From: an uncultured Alphaproteobacteria bacterium | Lineage (GTDB): Bacteria; Pseudomonadota; Alphaproteobacteria; Rhizobiales; Ancalomicrobiaceae | Assembly (NCBI GenBank): GCA_937919435.1 | Contig: CALFRR010000190.1 | Location: 1 to 63,065, forward strand | Length of the DNA: 63,065 bases | Direction: 5' to 3' | In this document: piece by piece, positions 25,044 through 33,990 of the stretch | Layout: each line of letters begins with the position of its first letter | Position numbering within the stretch: the first letter of the stretch is position 1 | Notes under the pieces: model-generated | Database searches by the model: none | Seen by the model: the letters and a program-made list of their open reading frames with translations, nothing else | Told to the model about the DNA's origin: nothing | Position numbers and translations under genes: made by a program

Positions 25044-25762
25044 GCTCCCCCCTCCTCCACCACGACCGCGCCGATCGACGGCGCGTCGGCGGCTTCGGCC
25101 CAGCCGAGCGCCCGAGCCTCCTCGACGGTCGCCGCCCAGCGCCGGGCGAGATCGGCCGAGCCCCGTTCCGCATCCTCGCCGAACAGCGCGCGGATCGCCT
25201 CGACGATCGGCACCGGGGTCGGGTCGGCTTCGAGCAGGGCGAGGAACTCGGCCCAGACGCCGGAGGGTGACCGACCGAAGGCGGGCTCGGCGATCGGCGC
25301 CACGTCGATGGTGATCTGCCGGCCGGCGAGGCGGATGCCGTCGGTGGTGGCGCCGCGCAACGACTTCCAGCGGGGATCGTCGGTGTGGAGCCGCCGCCAG
25401 AGTTCGGCCCAGGGGTTCGCCTCGTCGGCGAGCGCCACCGCGATCTGACGTTCGATCAGGTCGATGGTCAGTTCGAGGCCGGCGTCGGTCGGCGGGATCT
25501 CCCAGACCGCGTCGTTGACCATGGTCGAGGTGCCGCCGATCTCGATGACGATGGTCAGTTGGTCGACCGGTCGGGCCGGATCGAGGCCGCGTTGGTTGCG
25601 GGCGAGGTCGTCGGTGTAGACGACGACGAAGGGCCGGGTCTCGTCCTTCGCCACGGCGTCGACGGCGAGGATCGAGCTGTCGATCACCCGGGTTCCGGCG
25701 AGCGTGGTGCCGCGCAGGGCGCGCACCGTGGCGAAGCGATGGGCGAGACGCACCAGGCTCAT
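25040..25762 (-). CDS. Phage protein of unknown function between connector and spike
   Basis: 240 aa. It sits where tail completion or terminator proteins lie. N-terminal part VRLAHRFATVRALRGTTLAG, then a beta strand FVVVYTDD, a helix LTIDLIERQIAVALADEANPW and an acidic helical end. Overlaps of 4 bp on both sides mark it as part of the virion operon. Tail terminator is a guess from order only. Confidence 0.65.
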   Translation of the reverse strand: MSLVRLAHRFATVRALRGTTLAGTRVIDSSILAVDAVAKDETRPFVVVYTDDLARNQRGLDPARPVDQLTIVIEIGGTSTMVNDAVWEIPPTDAGLELTIDLIERQIAVALADEANPWAELWRRLHTDDPRWKSLRGATTDGIRLAGRQITIDVAPIAEPAFGRSPSGVWAEFLALLEADPTPVPIVEAIRALFGEDAERGSADLARRWAATVEEARALGWAEAADAPSIGAVVVEEGGA

Positions 25763-26154
25763 GTTCGGCCGAGCCTCCAGAGGAGACGGGAACGCCCGTC
25801 GCGGTCGATCCGCACCACTTCGAAGGCCGCGCCGCGCTCGGTGAAGAGGACGGCGTCGCCGACCCCGACCGTCCCGGCGCGCGGCCAGGCGCTCGCGTCG
25901 ATCGCCAGCGCGACGGCCTGGACGCCGACCTGCGCCGTCCAGTCCATCGCCCGGCCGCCCGAGAGGTTGCGTTGCGTGCCCGTCGAGACGATCGGCACGC
26001 CGACCGCGTCGAAGGCCGGGCGGGCGGGATCGTCGGCCCTGCCGAACTCGCCGAGGATCTTCGGCTCGATCCGCACCGGCTCGCCGTGCTCGCGGTCGAC
26101 CGCCCCGCGGACCCGCGCCAGGCGGGCCGCTCGGAGGCTCGTCATCGCCGTCAC
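25759..26154 (-). CDS. Head-tail connector protein, lambda FII-like position
   Basis: 131 aa. It follows the major capsid gene, as FII does in lambda. C-terminal beta region VGVGDAVLFTERGAAFEVVRIDRDGRSRLLWRLGRT is compatible with a connector. The GTG at 26154 overlaps the capsid stop (GTGA) and has AAGG 7 nt upstream; ATG 26145 is the alternative. Confidence 0.6.
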   Translation of the reverse strand: MTAMTSLRAARLARVRGAVDREHGEPVRIEPKILGEFGRADDPARPAFDAVGVPIVSTGTQRNLSGGRAMDWTAQVGVQAVALAIDASAWPRAGTVGVGDAVLFTERGAAFEVVRIDRDGRSRLLWRLGRT

Positions 26155-27173
26155 GCCGCCTTCAGCTTCAGGCGCCGCAGCGTCTTCGGCTGGGTGTTGA
26201 GGATGATCGGGTTCGACTGGACCTCGAACTTCGCCCGCTTGGCGGTGCGCTCCTCGTAGGCCTCGCGGTTGTAGCGAGGCAGGCCAGGCGTGTTGACCGT
26301 CTCGAAGTAGTCGGCCGGGGCGTAACGGGTGAGCCAGAGACCGGGGACGCCGGTGAAGCCGACCCGCGCCTCGTCGGAGGCGATGAAGGAACCGCCGACC
26401 GCGGCGCGCGCCTTCGCCGACGCCCGGTAGCGCTCCCAGACCACCCCGCCGTAGCTGAACCGGTCGGGCAGTTGCCCGCGCAGTTCGACCGCGGCGGCGG
26501 TGTTGAGATAGGTCTCGCGCACCTCCGGATGGTCGGTGATCGAGCGGAAGAACTCGTCGCCGCACATCGCGACGATCGCCCCGTAGGCGGTCGCCTCGAG
26601 GTCGTCTTCCATCCCCATCCGCAGGACGTCGGCGGCGCGGCGCACCTTGGAGCCGGCGCTCGCCAGATCGAACACCACCGGATCGGGCGCGACCAGGTCG
26701 AACTCGCGGTAGATGTCGAGGATGGTGCGGCCCTTGCCGGAGACGATGTTGCCGCAGAGCGCGCCGAGCTTCATCCACTCCTGGGTCAGGTCGAAGTCCC
26801 GGAAGTGGCGCCGGGTCTTGCGCTCGACCAGGTCCTGCACCTGCTCGGCCTCGCTCGACGAGCCGAAGGCACGCACCCCCTGGACCTCGTCGGCATAGAC
26901 CTGCTCGTCGCGCTGGAGGTGGACGGCGTCGAAGGTGCGCAGACCCCGGCCGTCGTGCTCGATCACTTCGCCCGGCCCGCCGCGCGGGCTCGGCTCGACG
27001 AGCGCCAGGGACGAGCCCTGCGTCTCCACCTTGATCGAGGTGGTGGTGATCGAATCCTCTTCGAAGTCGAAGGCGGCGCCGACCTGCCCGGGCACCGGCG
27101 GTTCCTGATTGGCGAGGTCGGTGAGCGAGGTGAGCGTGAACTCGTCCTCGTTGAAGATGGTCATGTCGGCCAT
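26151..27173 (-). CDS. Major capsid protein, lambda gpE-type
   Basis: 340 aa, the size of lambda gpE (341). Motifs of this capsid family are FTLTSLTDLANQ near the start, GLRTFDAVHLQRDEQVYADEVQGVRAFG, the central GALCGNIVSGKGRTILDIYREF, and a C-terminal TPGLPRYNREAYEERTAKRA. It directly follows the decoration gene, as in lambda. Confidence 0.93.
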   Translation of the reverse strand: MADMTIFNEDEFTLTSLTDLANQEPPVPGQVGAAFDFEEDSITTTSIKVETQGSSLALVEPSPRGGPGEVIEHDGRGLRTFDAVHLQRDEQVYADEVQGVRAFGSSSEAEQVQDLVERKTRRHFRDFDLTQEWMKLGALCGNIVSGKGRTILDIYREFDLVAPDPVVFDLASAGSKVRRAADVLRMGMEDDLEATAYGAIVAMCGDEFFRSITDHPEVRETYLNTAAAVELRGQLPDRFSYGGVVWERYRASAKARAAVGGSFIASDEARVGFTGVPGLWLTRYAPADYFETVNTPGLPRYNREAYEERTAKRAKFEVQSNPIILNTQPKTLRRLKLKAA

Positions 27174-27211
27174 GTGCGGCGGTCCTTGTCTGTTGTCCCG
27201 AGGTGCCGCGA

Positions 27212-27586
27212 TCAGCGGCCGATGATCCCGACGTCGGCGAGATCGGCGAGCACCGCCGCCTTCTCCGCGGCGGTGTCGGTGGCGAGGGAGAAGCCGAGCC
27301 CGACCGCCTTCACCTCGGCGTCGCGGGTGAGGGCGACGGTGTCGAGGTCTCGGGCCGCGGGAACGACGACGTTGCCGAGGAGCACCGCCCGGGCGGTCTC
27401 GCGGCCGTCGTTCGCGGTCGGGTCGTGGGGCACGAACTTGTTCGAGGCGGTGATCCGGCCGAGCACCGCGCCGGCTTCGAGTGAACCGGAGCCGGCGAGG
27501 AGCGTGACGACGTCGCGCGAGCGGGTTCCCGACGCTTCGGAGAGGAGGAAGTGGCCGGTGTGACGGCCTTCGGTGACGATGGGCAT
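27212..27586 (-). CDS. Head decoration protein, gpD-like
   Basis: 124 aa, near lambda gpD (110). The GHFLLSEASGTRSRDVVTLLAGSGSLEAGAVLG block and NVVVPAARDLDTVALTRDAEVKA strands match the family, which caps and stabilises the expanded head. Confidence 0.9.
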   Translation of the reverse strand: MPIVTEGRHTGHFLLSEASGTRSRDVVTLLAGSGSLEAGAVLGRITASNKFVPHDPTANDGRETARAVLLGNVVVPAARDLDTVALTRDAEVKAVGLGFSLATDTAAEKAAVLADLADVGIIGR

Positions 27587-27610
27587 GGAAGCGACCTTTC
27601 GTGAGGGCGA

Positions 27611-27997
27611 TCAGCGGCGGGCGGCGGCGCGCCGGGCGAAGACTGCCTTGGCGTCGAGCGTGGCGACCGGCTTCTTTCCTCCGGTCGGCCCACCGCCGGG
27701 GGTGGCGAGATCGGCCGCGGCCTGGCGGCGGGCGGCGTAGGCGGCGGCGTCCCCCTCCCCTCCGGTCTCGGCCTTCGGCGCGGCGGCGAGGGCGGCGAGC
27801 GCCGCCTCGGCCGAGAGGTCGGTCTCGAAGGCGAGGTGTCGGGCGAGCGCCTCGCGCCCGCCGGCCGCTTCGGCGGTCGTGATCGCCTTGATCCGCGCCT
27901 TGGCGGCGGCGATCGGGTCGGCGGGGGTCTCGGGGGTCGGCGCGGGAGGCGTCGCACCGGAGGCGATCGGCGCGGGGGTCTTCGGGGTGTCGGTCAT
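27611..27997 (-). CDS. Nested scaffold protein, Nu3-like (internal start)
   Basis: 128 aa from an in-frame ATG at 27997 (MTDTPKTPAPIASG), with GAGGA about 9 nt upstream. It would give only the Pro/Ala-rich linker and helical part, as Nu3 is made inside lambda C. Inferred from position and ribosome site. Confidence 0.55.
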   Translation of the reverse strand: MTDTPKTPAPIASGATPPAPTPETPADPIAAAKARIKAITTAEAAGGREALARHLAFETDLSAEAALAALAAAPKAETGGEGDAAAYAARRQAAADLATPGGGPTGGKKPVATLDAKAVFARRAAARR

Positions 27998-28678
27998 GGT
28001 CGGGTCCTCGATCGAGGCGGAGGGAAGGGTCGCCGTCGCGGTCGGCGCGGCGGCGGGACGGGGAAGCGGTCGCCAACCCCGCGCATCGGCGAGGGTGGCG
28101 AGAGCCGTGGGGGCGCGGGCATAGGCGCGGTAGGCGAAGGCGGTCGGCTCGACCGGCGCATCGCTGCCGACGGCGTCGGCGAAGCCCGCCTCGACCGCCT
28201 CCTGCGCCGTCATCCAGGTCTCCGCCTTCATCGCCTCGCGCATCTCGGAGGCGGGCCGGCCGGTCTTCTCGGCGTAGATCTCGGCATAGGACGCGCCGAG
28301 CCGGTCGAGCTGAGCGATCGACTTCAGATGCTCGGCGGCGGTGCCCCAGGTCACCAGCGCCGGGTCGTGGATCATCAACACCGCGCCGGTCGACAGGGTC
28401 AGCCGGTCGCCGGCCATGGCAATGACGCTCGCCGCACTCGCCGCGATGCCCTCGACGACGATCTCGACCCGCCCCTTGTGGGCGGCGAGCGCCGCATGGA
28501 TCGCCGCGCCGTCGGTGGCGATGCCGCCGCCGGAGTTCAGACGGACCCGGATGTCGGTGGAGCGGCCGACCTCGGCGAGCGCGGTCACCACCTCGGCGGC
28601 GGTGAACCCGTCGCCCCACCAGTTGTCGCCGACCGTGCCGGTCAGCACGATCTCGGCGTCGTCGACGATGACGGCCAT
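27611..28678 (-). CDS. ClpP-like head maturation protease with C-terminal scaffold region
   Basis: 355 aa. Residues 1-185 form a ClpP/SppA-type serine protease: RLNSGGGIATDGAAIHAAL, the nucleophile segment EGIAASAASVIAMAG and the His region AVLMIHDPAL. The Pro/Ala/Thr-rich middle and the helical C-terminal half resemble a scaffold (lambda C/Nu3 arrangement). ATG 28678 is chosen because TTGAGG lies 5 nt upstream; GTG 28684 is possible. It cleaves scaffold and portal during head maturation. Confidence 0.9.
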   Translation of the reverse strand: MAVIVDDAEIVLTGTVGDNWWGDGFTAAEVVTALAEVGRSTDIRVRLNSGGGIATDGAAIHAALAAHKGRVEIVVEGIAASAASVIAMAGDRLTLSTGAVLMIHDPALVTWGTAAEHLKSIAQLDRLGASYAEIYAEKTGRPASEMREAMKAETWMTAQEAVEAGFADAVGSDAPVEPTAFAYRAYARAPTALATLADARGWRPLPRPAAAPTATATLPSASIEDPTMTDTPKTPAPIASGATPPAPTPETPADPIAAAKARIKAITTAEAAGGREALARHLAFETDLSAEAALAALAAAPKAETGGEGDAAAYAARRQAAADLATPGGGPTGGKKPVATLDAKAVFARRAAARR

Positions 28679-28685
28679 GAACACC

Positions 28686-28919
28686 TCAACGAAAGCGGAT
28701 GCCGCGGGCGAAGCGGCGGCGAGGCACCGGGGCCCCGGAGAGAAGCGCGCAGTCGCGCTGCGTCGCGGCGATCAGACGGTCGAGGGCGTCGAGGTCGGCG
28801 GCGAAGTAGCGGACCTCCTCCTCGCCGAACCGGACCGACTGCTCGGCCCGCCCGGTGACGATCGCGGTGCGCAGATCCTTCAGCCGCGCCAGTTCGGCGG
28901 CGGGGTCGGTCTCAGCCAT
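28686..28919 (-). CDS. gpW-like head-tail joining protein
   Basis: 77 aa (lambda gpW 68). AELARLKDLRTAIVTGRAEQSVRFGEEEVRYFAADLDALDRLIA is the gpW pattern of helix, beta hairpin (SVRFGEEEVRYF), helix. Its start overlaps the portal stop by 8 bp. Confidence 0.88.
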   Translation of the reverse strand: MAETDPAAELARLKDLRTAIVTGRAEQSVRFGEEEVRYFAADLDALDRLIAATQRDCALLSGAPVPRRRFARGIRFR

Positions 28920-30549
28920 CGCGGTCTCCGTTCGGCTTCGGGTCGTCGTCGCCACCGCCTCCGCCCTGGACGCGGCGGAACGGGTTGGGCAGGCCGGCGT
29001 CGGCGATCAGCGCCAGTTCGCGGGCCCGCTGTTCGATCACCTCGCGGTAGTCGAGCCCCATCTCGGCGCATTCGTATTCGATGGTCGTGGTGCCGTTCGC
29101 CAGCCGCTCGCTCGCCGCCTTCGCCGACTTGGCGTCGTCGGCCGTCGGCTTCGCCGGCCCCTGCCATTCGGCCCAGGTGGCGCGCGCCCGGTTCGCGGCG
29201 AAGGCCCGATGGCCGCCCTTGAACGGGATCCGGCCGGTCGCGACCTTCTCGTCGAGCCAGGATTCGTAGACCCCCTGGTAGAGCGGCGCGGCGATCCGCC
29301 GGCGCCGCCGCAGCACCACCGGCCAGATCGACGACGTGCCCATCCGGACCGACGAATAGGTCGCATCCGACTGGTCCATCGACAGCGACTCGTAGGTGAC
29401 CCCGATCGCGCGGGCGAGTTCCCGCCGAAGGTCGGCCGAGAACGGCAGATAGGTCGAAGACGGCGTCTCCGCCGTGTGGATCTCGAGCTTCTCCCCCGGC
29501 GCCAGATGCGACACCTGCGGCTCGCCGTCGATCGCGATCCCGCTCGCCTTCGCCTGGTCGAGCCGCGCCCCGAACAACCCGAGGAACTCGGTCTTGAGCC
29601 CCTGGTCCATCTCTTCGAGCCGCTCGATCGCGTCGAAGGCCTCGGCACTCGGCTCCGGCGAGGTCAGGGTGACCGCCAGCACCGTCTGGAGGATCGCCGT
29701 CGACAGCGTCGCGTCGCCGAGCGTCTCCGCCATCGCCTGGGTCCGCAGCGCCGAGGCGAGCACCGACACGCCGCGCACGTCGGCGCCGTCCCACGGCTCG
29801 AAGGCGTGGATCACCAGAGTGCGGTTGTCGGCGTCGCGGGCCGGGCGATCCCGCGTCTCCTCGACACCGCCGGCCCGCACCTTGAACCGATAGGCGGTCG
29901 GCCGGCCGTTGCCGTCGTGGAAGACGCCCGAATGGAGCCCGCGATGCTCGTCGGTCTCGCGCACCAGCCGGTGCGGCGAAACCAGCAGGAGCTTGGTTCC
30001 CGTCTCGATCCCGTAGGAGCGGCAGGTCGCGGGATCGAAGTGGTCGACGACGCCGATCGCCTCGCCGAAGGCCATGTTGTGGCGCAGCGCCACGTCGGCG
30101 AGGGTGGCGAGATCGAACTTGCCGCGGAAGTCGACCTCGTCGGGGTTCTCCGCGTAGCGCTTCCACTCCGCCTCGACCAGACGCACCCAGTCGGAGACTT
30201 CCTTTTCGCTCCACCCGAGCCCCGTCAGATCGGGCCGCGCCGAGAGTTTGAGGCCGGTGCCGATCGTGTCGGCGCAGACCTGATCGGAAGCGCCCTTCAG
30301 CCGGCCGGAGTTCTGGATCAGGTCGAGCGCCACCGAGGCGAGCCGGTCCCACTGCCGGCGGATGTCGTCGCGACTGTCGACGAGCGGACGCCGCCGCGCC
30401 GCCAGGATCCCCGACGGCGTGTCGCGCCCCCACTGCGCCCGGGCCGGGGCACGGGCGGACGATCCCGCCGATGATCCCGCCGGCCGGGCCGGTGGCGGAG
30501 GGGATGCGGAGGCACGCCCGAACAGCGCGCGGACCCGGTCGATGATCAT
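28912..30549 (-). CDS. Portal protein, lambda family
   Basis: 545 aa (lambda gpB 533). Typical segments are RDDIRRQWDRLASVALDLIQNS, GTGLKLSARPD, the central MDQGLKTEFLG, and the crown-region ELARAIGVTYESLSMDQSDATYSSVRMG. The ATG at 30549 overlaps the TerL stop as ATGA and has GGAG upstream. Confidence 0.95.
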   Translation of the reverse strand: MIIDRVRALFGRASASPPPPARPAGSSAGSSARAPARAQWGRDTPSGILAARRRPLVDSRDDIRRQWDRLASVALDLIQNSGRLKGASDQVCADTIGTGLKLSARPDLTGLGWSEKEVSDWVRLVEAEWKRYAENPDEVDFRGKFDLATLADVALRHNMAFGEAIGVVDHFDPATCRSYGIETGTKLLLVSPHRLVRETDEHRGLHSGVFHDGNGRPTAYRFKVRAGGVEETRDRPARDADNRTLVIHAFEPWDGADVRGVSVLASALRTQAMAETLGDATLSTAILQTVLAVTLTSPEPSAEAFDAIERLEEMDQGLKTEFLGLFGARLDQAKASGIAIDGEPQVSHLAPGEKLEIHTAETPSSTYLPFSADLRRELARAIGVTYESLSMDQSDATYSSVRMGTSSIWPVVLRRRRRIAAPLYQGVYESWLDEKVATGRIPFKGGHRAFAANRARATWAEWQGPAKPTADDAKSAKAASERLANGTTTIEYECAEMGLDYREVIEQRARELALIADAGLPNPFRRVQGGGGGDDDPKPNGDRDG

Positions 30550-32543
30550 CGTCTGCGGCTCCATGCCCGGCGGGCTTCGTCGACCGCGTTCGACCGCGGC
30601 GGAACGGATGGTGGGTCGGCCGGCGATCCCGCTTCCGCCGCCGCGACCGTCGCGACCGGCGCGAACAGATCGCGCTGCGCCGCCGGAGGGGCGTGGCGTT
30701 CGTCGAGGATCGCCGTCCAGGCGACCCGGTCGAGCCGGTCGATGCCGAGCCCGTTCGGGAAGGCCCCATAGGCGAAGGTGCGGGCGTAGACGGCGAGGTC
30801 GAGCGCCTCGTTGGCCCGGCCCTTCAGCCGTTCCCAACGCTGCTCGATCCGACCGCCGGCGCGCTCGTGAGAGACCAGGACCTCGGCGGTCAGCTGACCG
30901 GCATAGGCCTCGTCGACGATCTCCCGGGTCAGATGGATCCGGCCGGAGATCTCCTTGCCCTCGGCGAGCGCCTTCAGGGCATGCGACAGCCACGCCTTCG
31001 CCGGCCGGGTGTTGACCAGATGGAGCGGCACCTTGAACCGCACGCGACCGTGATGGTCCTTCACCTCCTGCCGCTTCGGCGTGCCGAGGATCGGCGCATC
31101 GACGACCGAGCCGCCCTTCAGCGCGCGCCACGGACGCTTGCCGCGCACGAACTCGTAGACCGCCTGGGTGTGGTGACCGCCCGAGTCGATCACCCGGAGG
31201 TCGACCGGCAGCATCCGCCCACCGGCATGTTCCCATTCCCGCATGCCCAGCCGATCGAGGTCTTCCCAGGGCTCCGGCGCGAACAGATCGCCGGTGATCA
31301 CCCCGGCACCGATCAGCCATTGCTCGGGCGAGGCCCCGGTCTCCGGCGGACCGAACCCCCACACCGCCCATTCGAAGCGGTCGTCCTGGGTGTCGACGCA
31401 GAGCACCAGCCGGCCGACCGTCGCCGGCACCACGTTGCGCGGGTAGTCCGCCGCCGCCGCGACGATCCGCGCCGGGTCGATCTCCGCCCCTTGCGCGTCC
31501 CAGCTCTCGCCGAGCACCAGGTTGGCGAAGGCCTTCTCCTCCAGAGGATCGCCCTGCGCCTTCCAATACTTCTCGGCGATCGTGTCCCAGTCGGTCAGAA
31601 GCGACGTCAGCGCGTTGATGAAGTAGCTGGGCTTGCGCCCCGGCCCCGGCGCGGTCGGCTTCCACCGCCCCGCCAACACCATGTCGCGCTGCTGCCAGGC
31701 CTCGATCACCGCCCCGCAGCACTCCGGCACGTAGTGGGCCATGTGCGGCGCGTGGCGTTCGAACTTCAGGTTCTCGAAGCGGAAGGCGATCTCCGCGCCG
31801 CAGTGCGGGCACGGCATGAACCAGTGCCGCTGATCCCCGGCCGAATAGGCCTTGTCGATCCGCGACGCGCCCTTGTTGGTCGGCGTCGAGATGACGAGTT
31901 TCTTCAGCGTGCCCGCCCGCGTGAACGCGGACTGGCGCGCGTCGAGCAGACCCATCGGGTCGCCCTGCTCCTCGATCTCCGCCGGCCACCGGTCGACCTC
32001 GTCGGCGAGCGCGAAGCGCACCGTCTTCGACGACAGGTCGGTCGCCGAGTTCGCCCCGGTCAGGATCAACCGCCCGCCGGGGAACTTCTTGACCAGCGTC
32101 TTCGAGCCGTCCGCCGCCCGCGAGCGATGCGCCCGAACCCGCCGCGCGATCCGCTTCGTCTCCTTGATCGCCGGGTCGAGCTTGCCTTCGGCGAACTCGC
32201 GCGCCGCCGGAATCGTCGGCTGGACGATCATCATGTCGTCGGGACAGCCGTCGATCAGCGACAGGAGCCAGCCGATCCCCATCAGCGACAGGCCGGACTG
32301 ACCGGATTTCTTGACCGCGATCTCCGTCCACGGCCGGTCGACGCCGAGATTGTCGAGGATCTCCCGCACGTAAGGGGTCAACGTCAGGTCGACCCGTTTG
32401 CCCTTGCCCGGCCCGTCCGGCACCACCAGGTGGTCGGCCACCCAGTCGGCCGGCGAGACCTGCGGACGCGGACGAAGACCCGTGGCGAAGGCGCCGGTGA
32501 GCAGGCGCACCTCGTCAATCGGGGTCGTCGCCCTCGCCTTCAT
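30546..32543 (-). CDS. terL: Terminase large subunit, lambda GpA-type
   Basis: 665 aa packaging motor (lambda gpA 641). ATPase part: KKSGQSGLSLMGIGW as the divergent Walker A, FALADEVDRWP as Walker B, VISTPTNKGASRID following. A zinc-knuckle pair (CPHCGAEI and CC) lies near residue 240. The nuclease half has VLCVDTQDDRFEWAVWG and VIDSGGHHTQAV. It overlaps terS by 29 bp. Confidence 0.96.
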   Translation of the reverse strand: MKARATTPIDEVRLLTGAFATGLRPRPQVSPADWVADHLVVPDGPGKGKRVDLTLTPYVREILDNLGVDRPWTEIAVKKSGQSGLSLMGIGWLLSLIDGCPDDMMIVQPTIPAAREFAEGKLDPAIKETKRIARRVRAHRSRAADGSKTLVKKFPGGRLILTGANSATDLSSKTVRFALADEVDRWPAEIEEQGDPMGLLDARQSAFTRAGTLKKLVISTPTNKGASRIDKAYSAGDQRHWFMPCPHCGAEIAFRFENLKFERHAPHMAHYVPECCGAVIEAWQQRDMVLAGRWKPTAPGPGRKPSYFINALTSLLTDWDTIAEKYWKAQGDPLEEKAFANLVLGESWDAQGAEIDPARIVAAAADYPRNVVPATVGRLVLCVDTQDDRFEWAVWGFGPPETGASPEQWLIGAGVITGDLFAPEPWEDLDRLGMREWEHAGGRMLPVDLRVIDSGGHHTQAVYEFVRGKRPWRALKGGSVVDAPILGTPKRQEVKDHHGRVRFKVPLHLVNTRPAKAWLSHALKALAEGKEISGRIHLTREIVDEAYAGQLTAEVLVSHERAGGRIEQRWERLKGRANEALDLAVYARTFAYGAFPNGLGIDRLDRVAWTAILDERHAPPAAQRDLFAPVATVAAAEAGSPADPPSVPPRSNAVDEARRAWSRRR

Positions 32544-33147
32544 CGTCGCTCTCGTCGCTGTCCTGGTCGAGGGCCATCAGATCGGCGAGGCGCGTGCAGA
32601 GCTCGCTCCCCTTCCTGCGCAGGAAGGCGCCGACCCCGGCACTACCCGCGGTGTGCGCGATCGAGGTCAGCTCCTCGGCCCATTGCTGGAGCGACTGGAG
32701 TTCGTTCGCCACCCGCCGGCCCGCCTGTTCGAAGGCGTCGAGCTGCGCCTGCCGGCCGATCAACTCGCCGCGCTCGCGCGCCAGCCGCAGCCGGAGAAGC
32801 TCGGCCTGGAGCTGTTCCTTCTCGGTCTTCGCCCCGGTCAACGTGCCCGGGCGGAGGCTCTCGGCCGAGCCAATATCGGTCGGCACTGCCGGCCGCTCGT
32901 CGAGGAGGTCGAGGTCGTCCGCCGTCTCGGCGGCGATCTCCGCCAGCAGGTGATCGTCGACCCTCGCCCGCGACAGCCGGAAGGCGGAGCGCGCCTCGTC
33001 GAGGTCGACGAACTTCCGCCCCGCGTAGTCGGCGGCGCAGCGCACCCCCGTCTCGTCGTAGACCGGCACCCGGCCCGCCCGGATCGCCTTCGACACCGCC
33101 TGTTTGGAGACCGCCATCTGCCGCGCGAACTCGGACGGCGTGAGCAT
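32515..33147 (-). CDS. terS: Terminase small subunit (Nu1-like DNA-binding protein)
   Basis: 210 aa. N-terminal winged helix (SEFARQMAVSKQAVSKAIRAGRVPVYDETG) as in Nu1, then a coiled coil (EKEQLQAELLRLRLARERGEL, the usual oligomerisation helix) and an acidic tail (DQDSDESDDEGEGDDPD). Strong GGAGGAG site before ATG 33147. Directly upstream lie four GGTCAACC repeats that it may bind. Confidence 0.88.
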   Translation of the reverse strand: MLTPSEFARQMAVSKQAVSKAIRAGRVPVYDETGVRCAADYAGRKFVDLDEARSAFRLSRARVDDHLLAEIAAETADDLDLLDERPAVPTDIGSAESLRPGTLTGAKTEKEQLQAELLRLRLARERGELIGRQAQLDAFEQAGRRVANELQSLQQWAEELTSIAHTAGSAGVGAFLRRKGSELCTRLADLMALDQDSDESDDEGEGDDPD

Positions 33148-33200
33148 CGCGTCTCCTCCTTCGCATCGTCGGTCGACCACACCGGCCGAGGGTCGCCCCG

Positions 33201-33237
33201 GGTCAACCCGAGTCAACCCGGTCAACCGGGTCAACCC
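33201..33237. repeat. Four GGTCAACC-type repeats, candidate terminase or regulator binding site
   Basis: Copies begin at 33201, 33211 (AGTCAACC), 33220 and 33229, spaced 9-10 bp, about one helical turn. They lie in the 187-bp gap between the terS start and the next gene. On the minus strand each copy contains TTGAC. By position they could be the packaging (cos/pac) site or an operator. Confidence 0.65.
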
Positions 33238-33334
33238 TGCTCCGAGCCGGAGAAACTGACGGAGTTCCGGGGTGCGGCGGCCCCGCGGGGTGTCGGGAGG
33301 CGGCAACGGTCCCTTGACCGGGGGGTATCCCTCG

Positions 33335-33919
33335 TCAATCCGGCAACAGGCGCCCGATCTCGTGACCGAGCCGGGCCGGAAGGCCGAAGGCCGCCCCCTT
33401 GAAAGCGAGCGCCACCTGATCGCGGACCAGCTCATTGGCGATGCCCGGCCCGTAGAGCTTCTCGATCGGCGTCCGGTCGCGGCCGATCCGCACGAAGACG
33501 TGCCCGCCCATCACCGGCTTGCGCCCTTTCTCGAAGGACCCGCCGGTGTTGAAGCTGCCAAGGAAGATCCGTCGTTCGTTCCACGGCGCCGCGCTGACCC
33601 CCTTCCGGGTCTGACGCGCCTTGAAATACTTCAGCGGCAGAGGCTTGCCGGTGCCGACGATCGCATGTTCGAGGATCGCCCCCGACCCGCTCGCCGAGCC
33701 GCCATAGGCCCGCTTCTGCTTCAACCCCGCCGAGATCCGCCCCGACGGGATGCCGGTCTGTCGCACCAGCGCACGCTTCACCGCGGTGAAGGCCTTGGCG
33801 CCCTCGTGGTTCAACGCCCGGACCATCGCCTTGCGGGCATCACCCGCCCCCAGCGCGCCGAGGCAGTTGCCGAAGCGGTCGAAGGCGCCACGCTCGAAGT
33901 CGAGGACGACGTCGCCCAT
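33335..33919 (-). CDS. Minor tail protein Z-like phage protein
   Basis: 194 aa. Resembles prophage minor tail protein Z: KAMVRALNHEGAKAFTAVKRALVRQTGIPSGRI, SAAPWNERRIFLGSF and GIANELVRDQVALAF. Tail proteins of this kind normally lie after the head genes; here the gene precedes terS, separated from it by the repeat region. The ATG at 33919 follows a terminator, so it may be a separate transcript. Confidence 0.75.
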   Translation of the reverse strand: MGDVVLDFERGAFDRFGNCLGALGAGDARKAMVRALNHEGAKAFTAVKRALVRQTGIPSGRISAGLKQKRAYGGSASGSGAILEHAIVGTGKPLPLKYFKARQTRKGVSAAPWNERRIFLGSFNTGGSFEKGRKPVMGGHVFVRIGRDRTPIEKLYGPGIANELVRDQVALAFKGAAFGLPARLGHEIGRLLPD

Positions 33920-33933
33920 CGCAGACCCCCAAC

Positions 33934-33964
33934 GAAAAGCCCCGGTCGCTTGCGCGCCGGGGCT
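33934..33964 (-). terminator. Rho-independent terminator
   Basis: Read leftward: GCCCCGG, loop of 11, CCGGGGC, then TTTTCG. It ends the early leftward operon after 33991 and separates it from the late genes. Confidence 0.85.
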
Positions 33965-33990
33965 CGTGATCTTTTCCACTGTCTCCGGAG

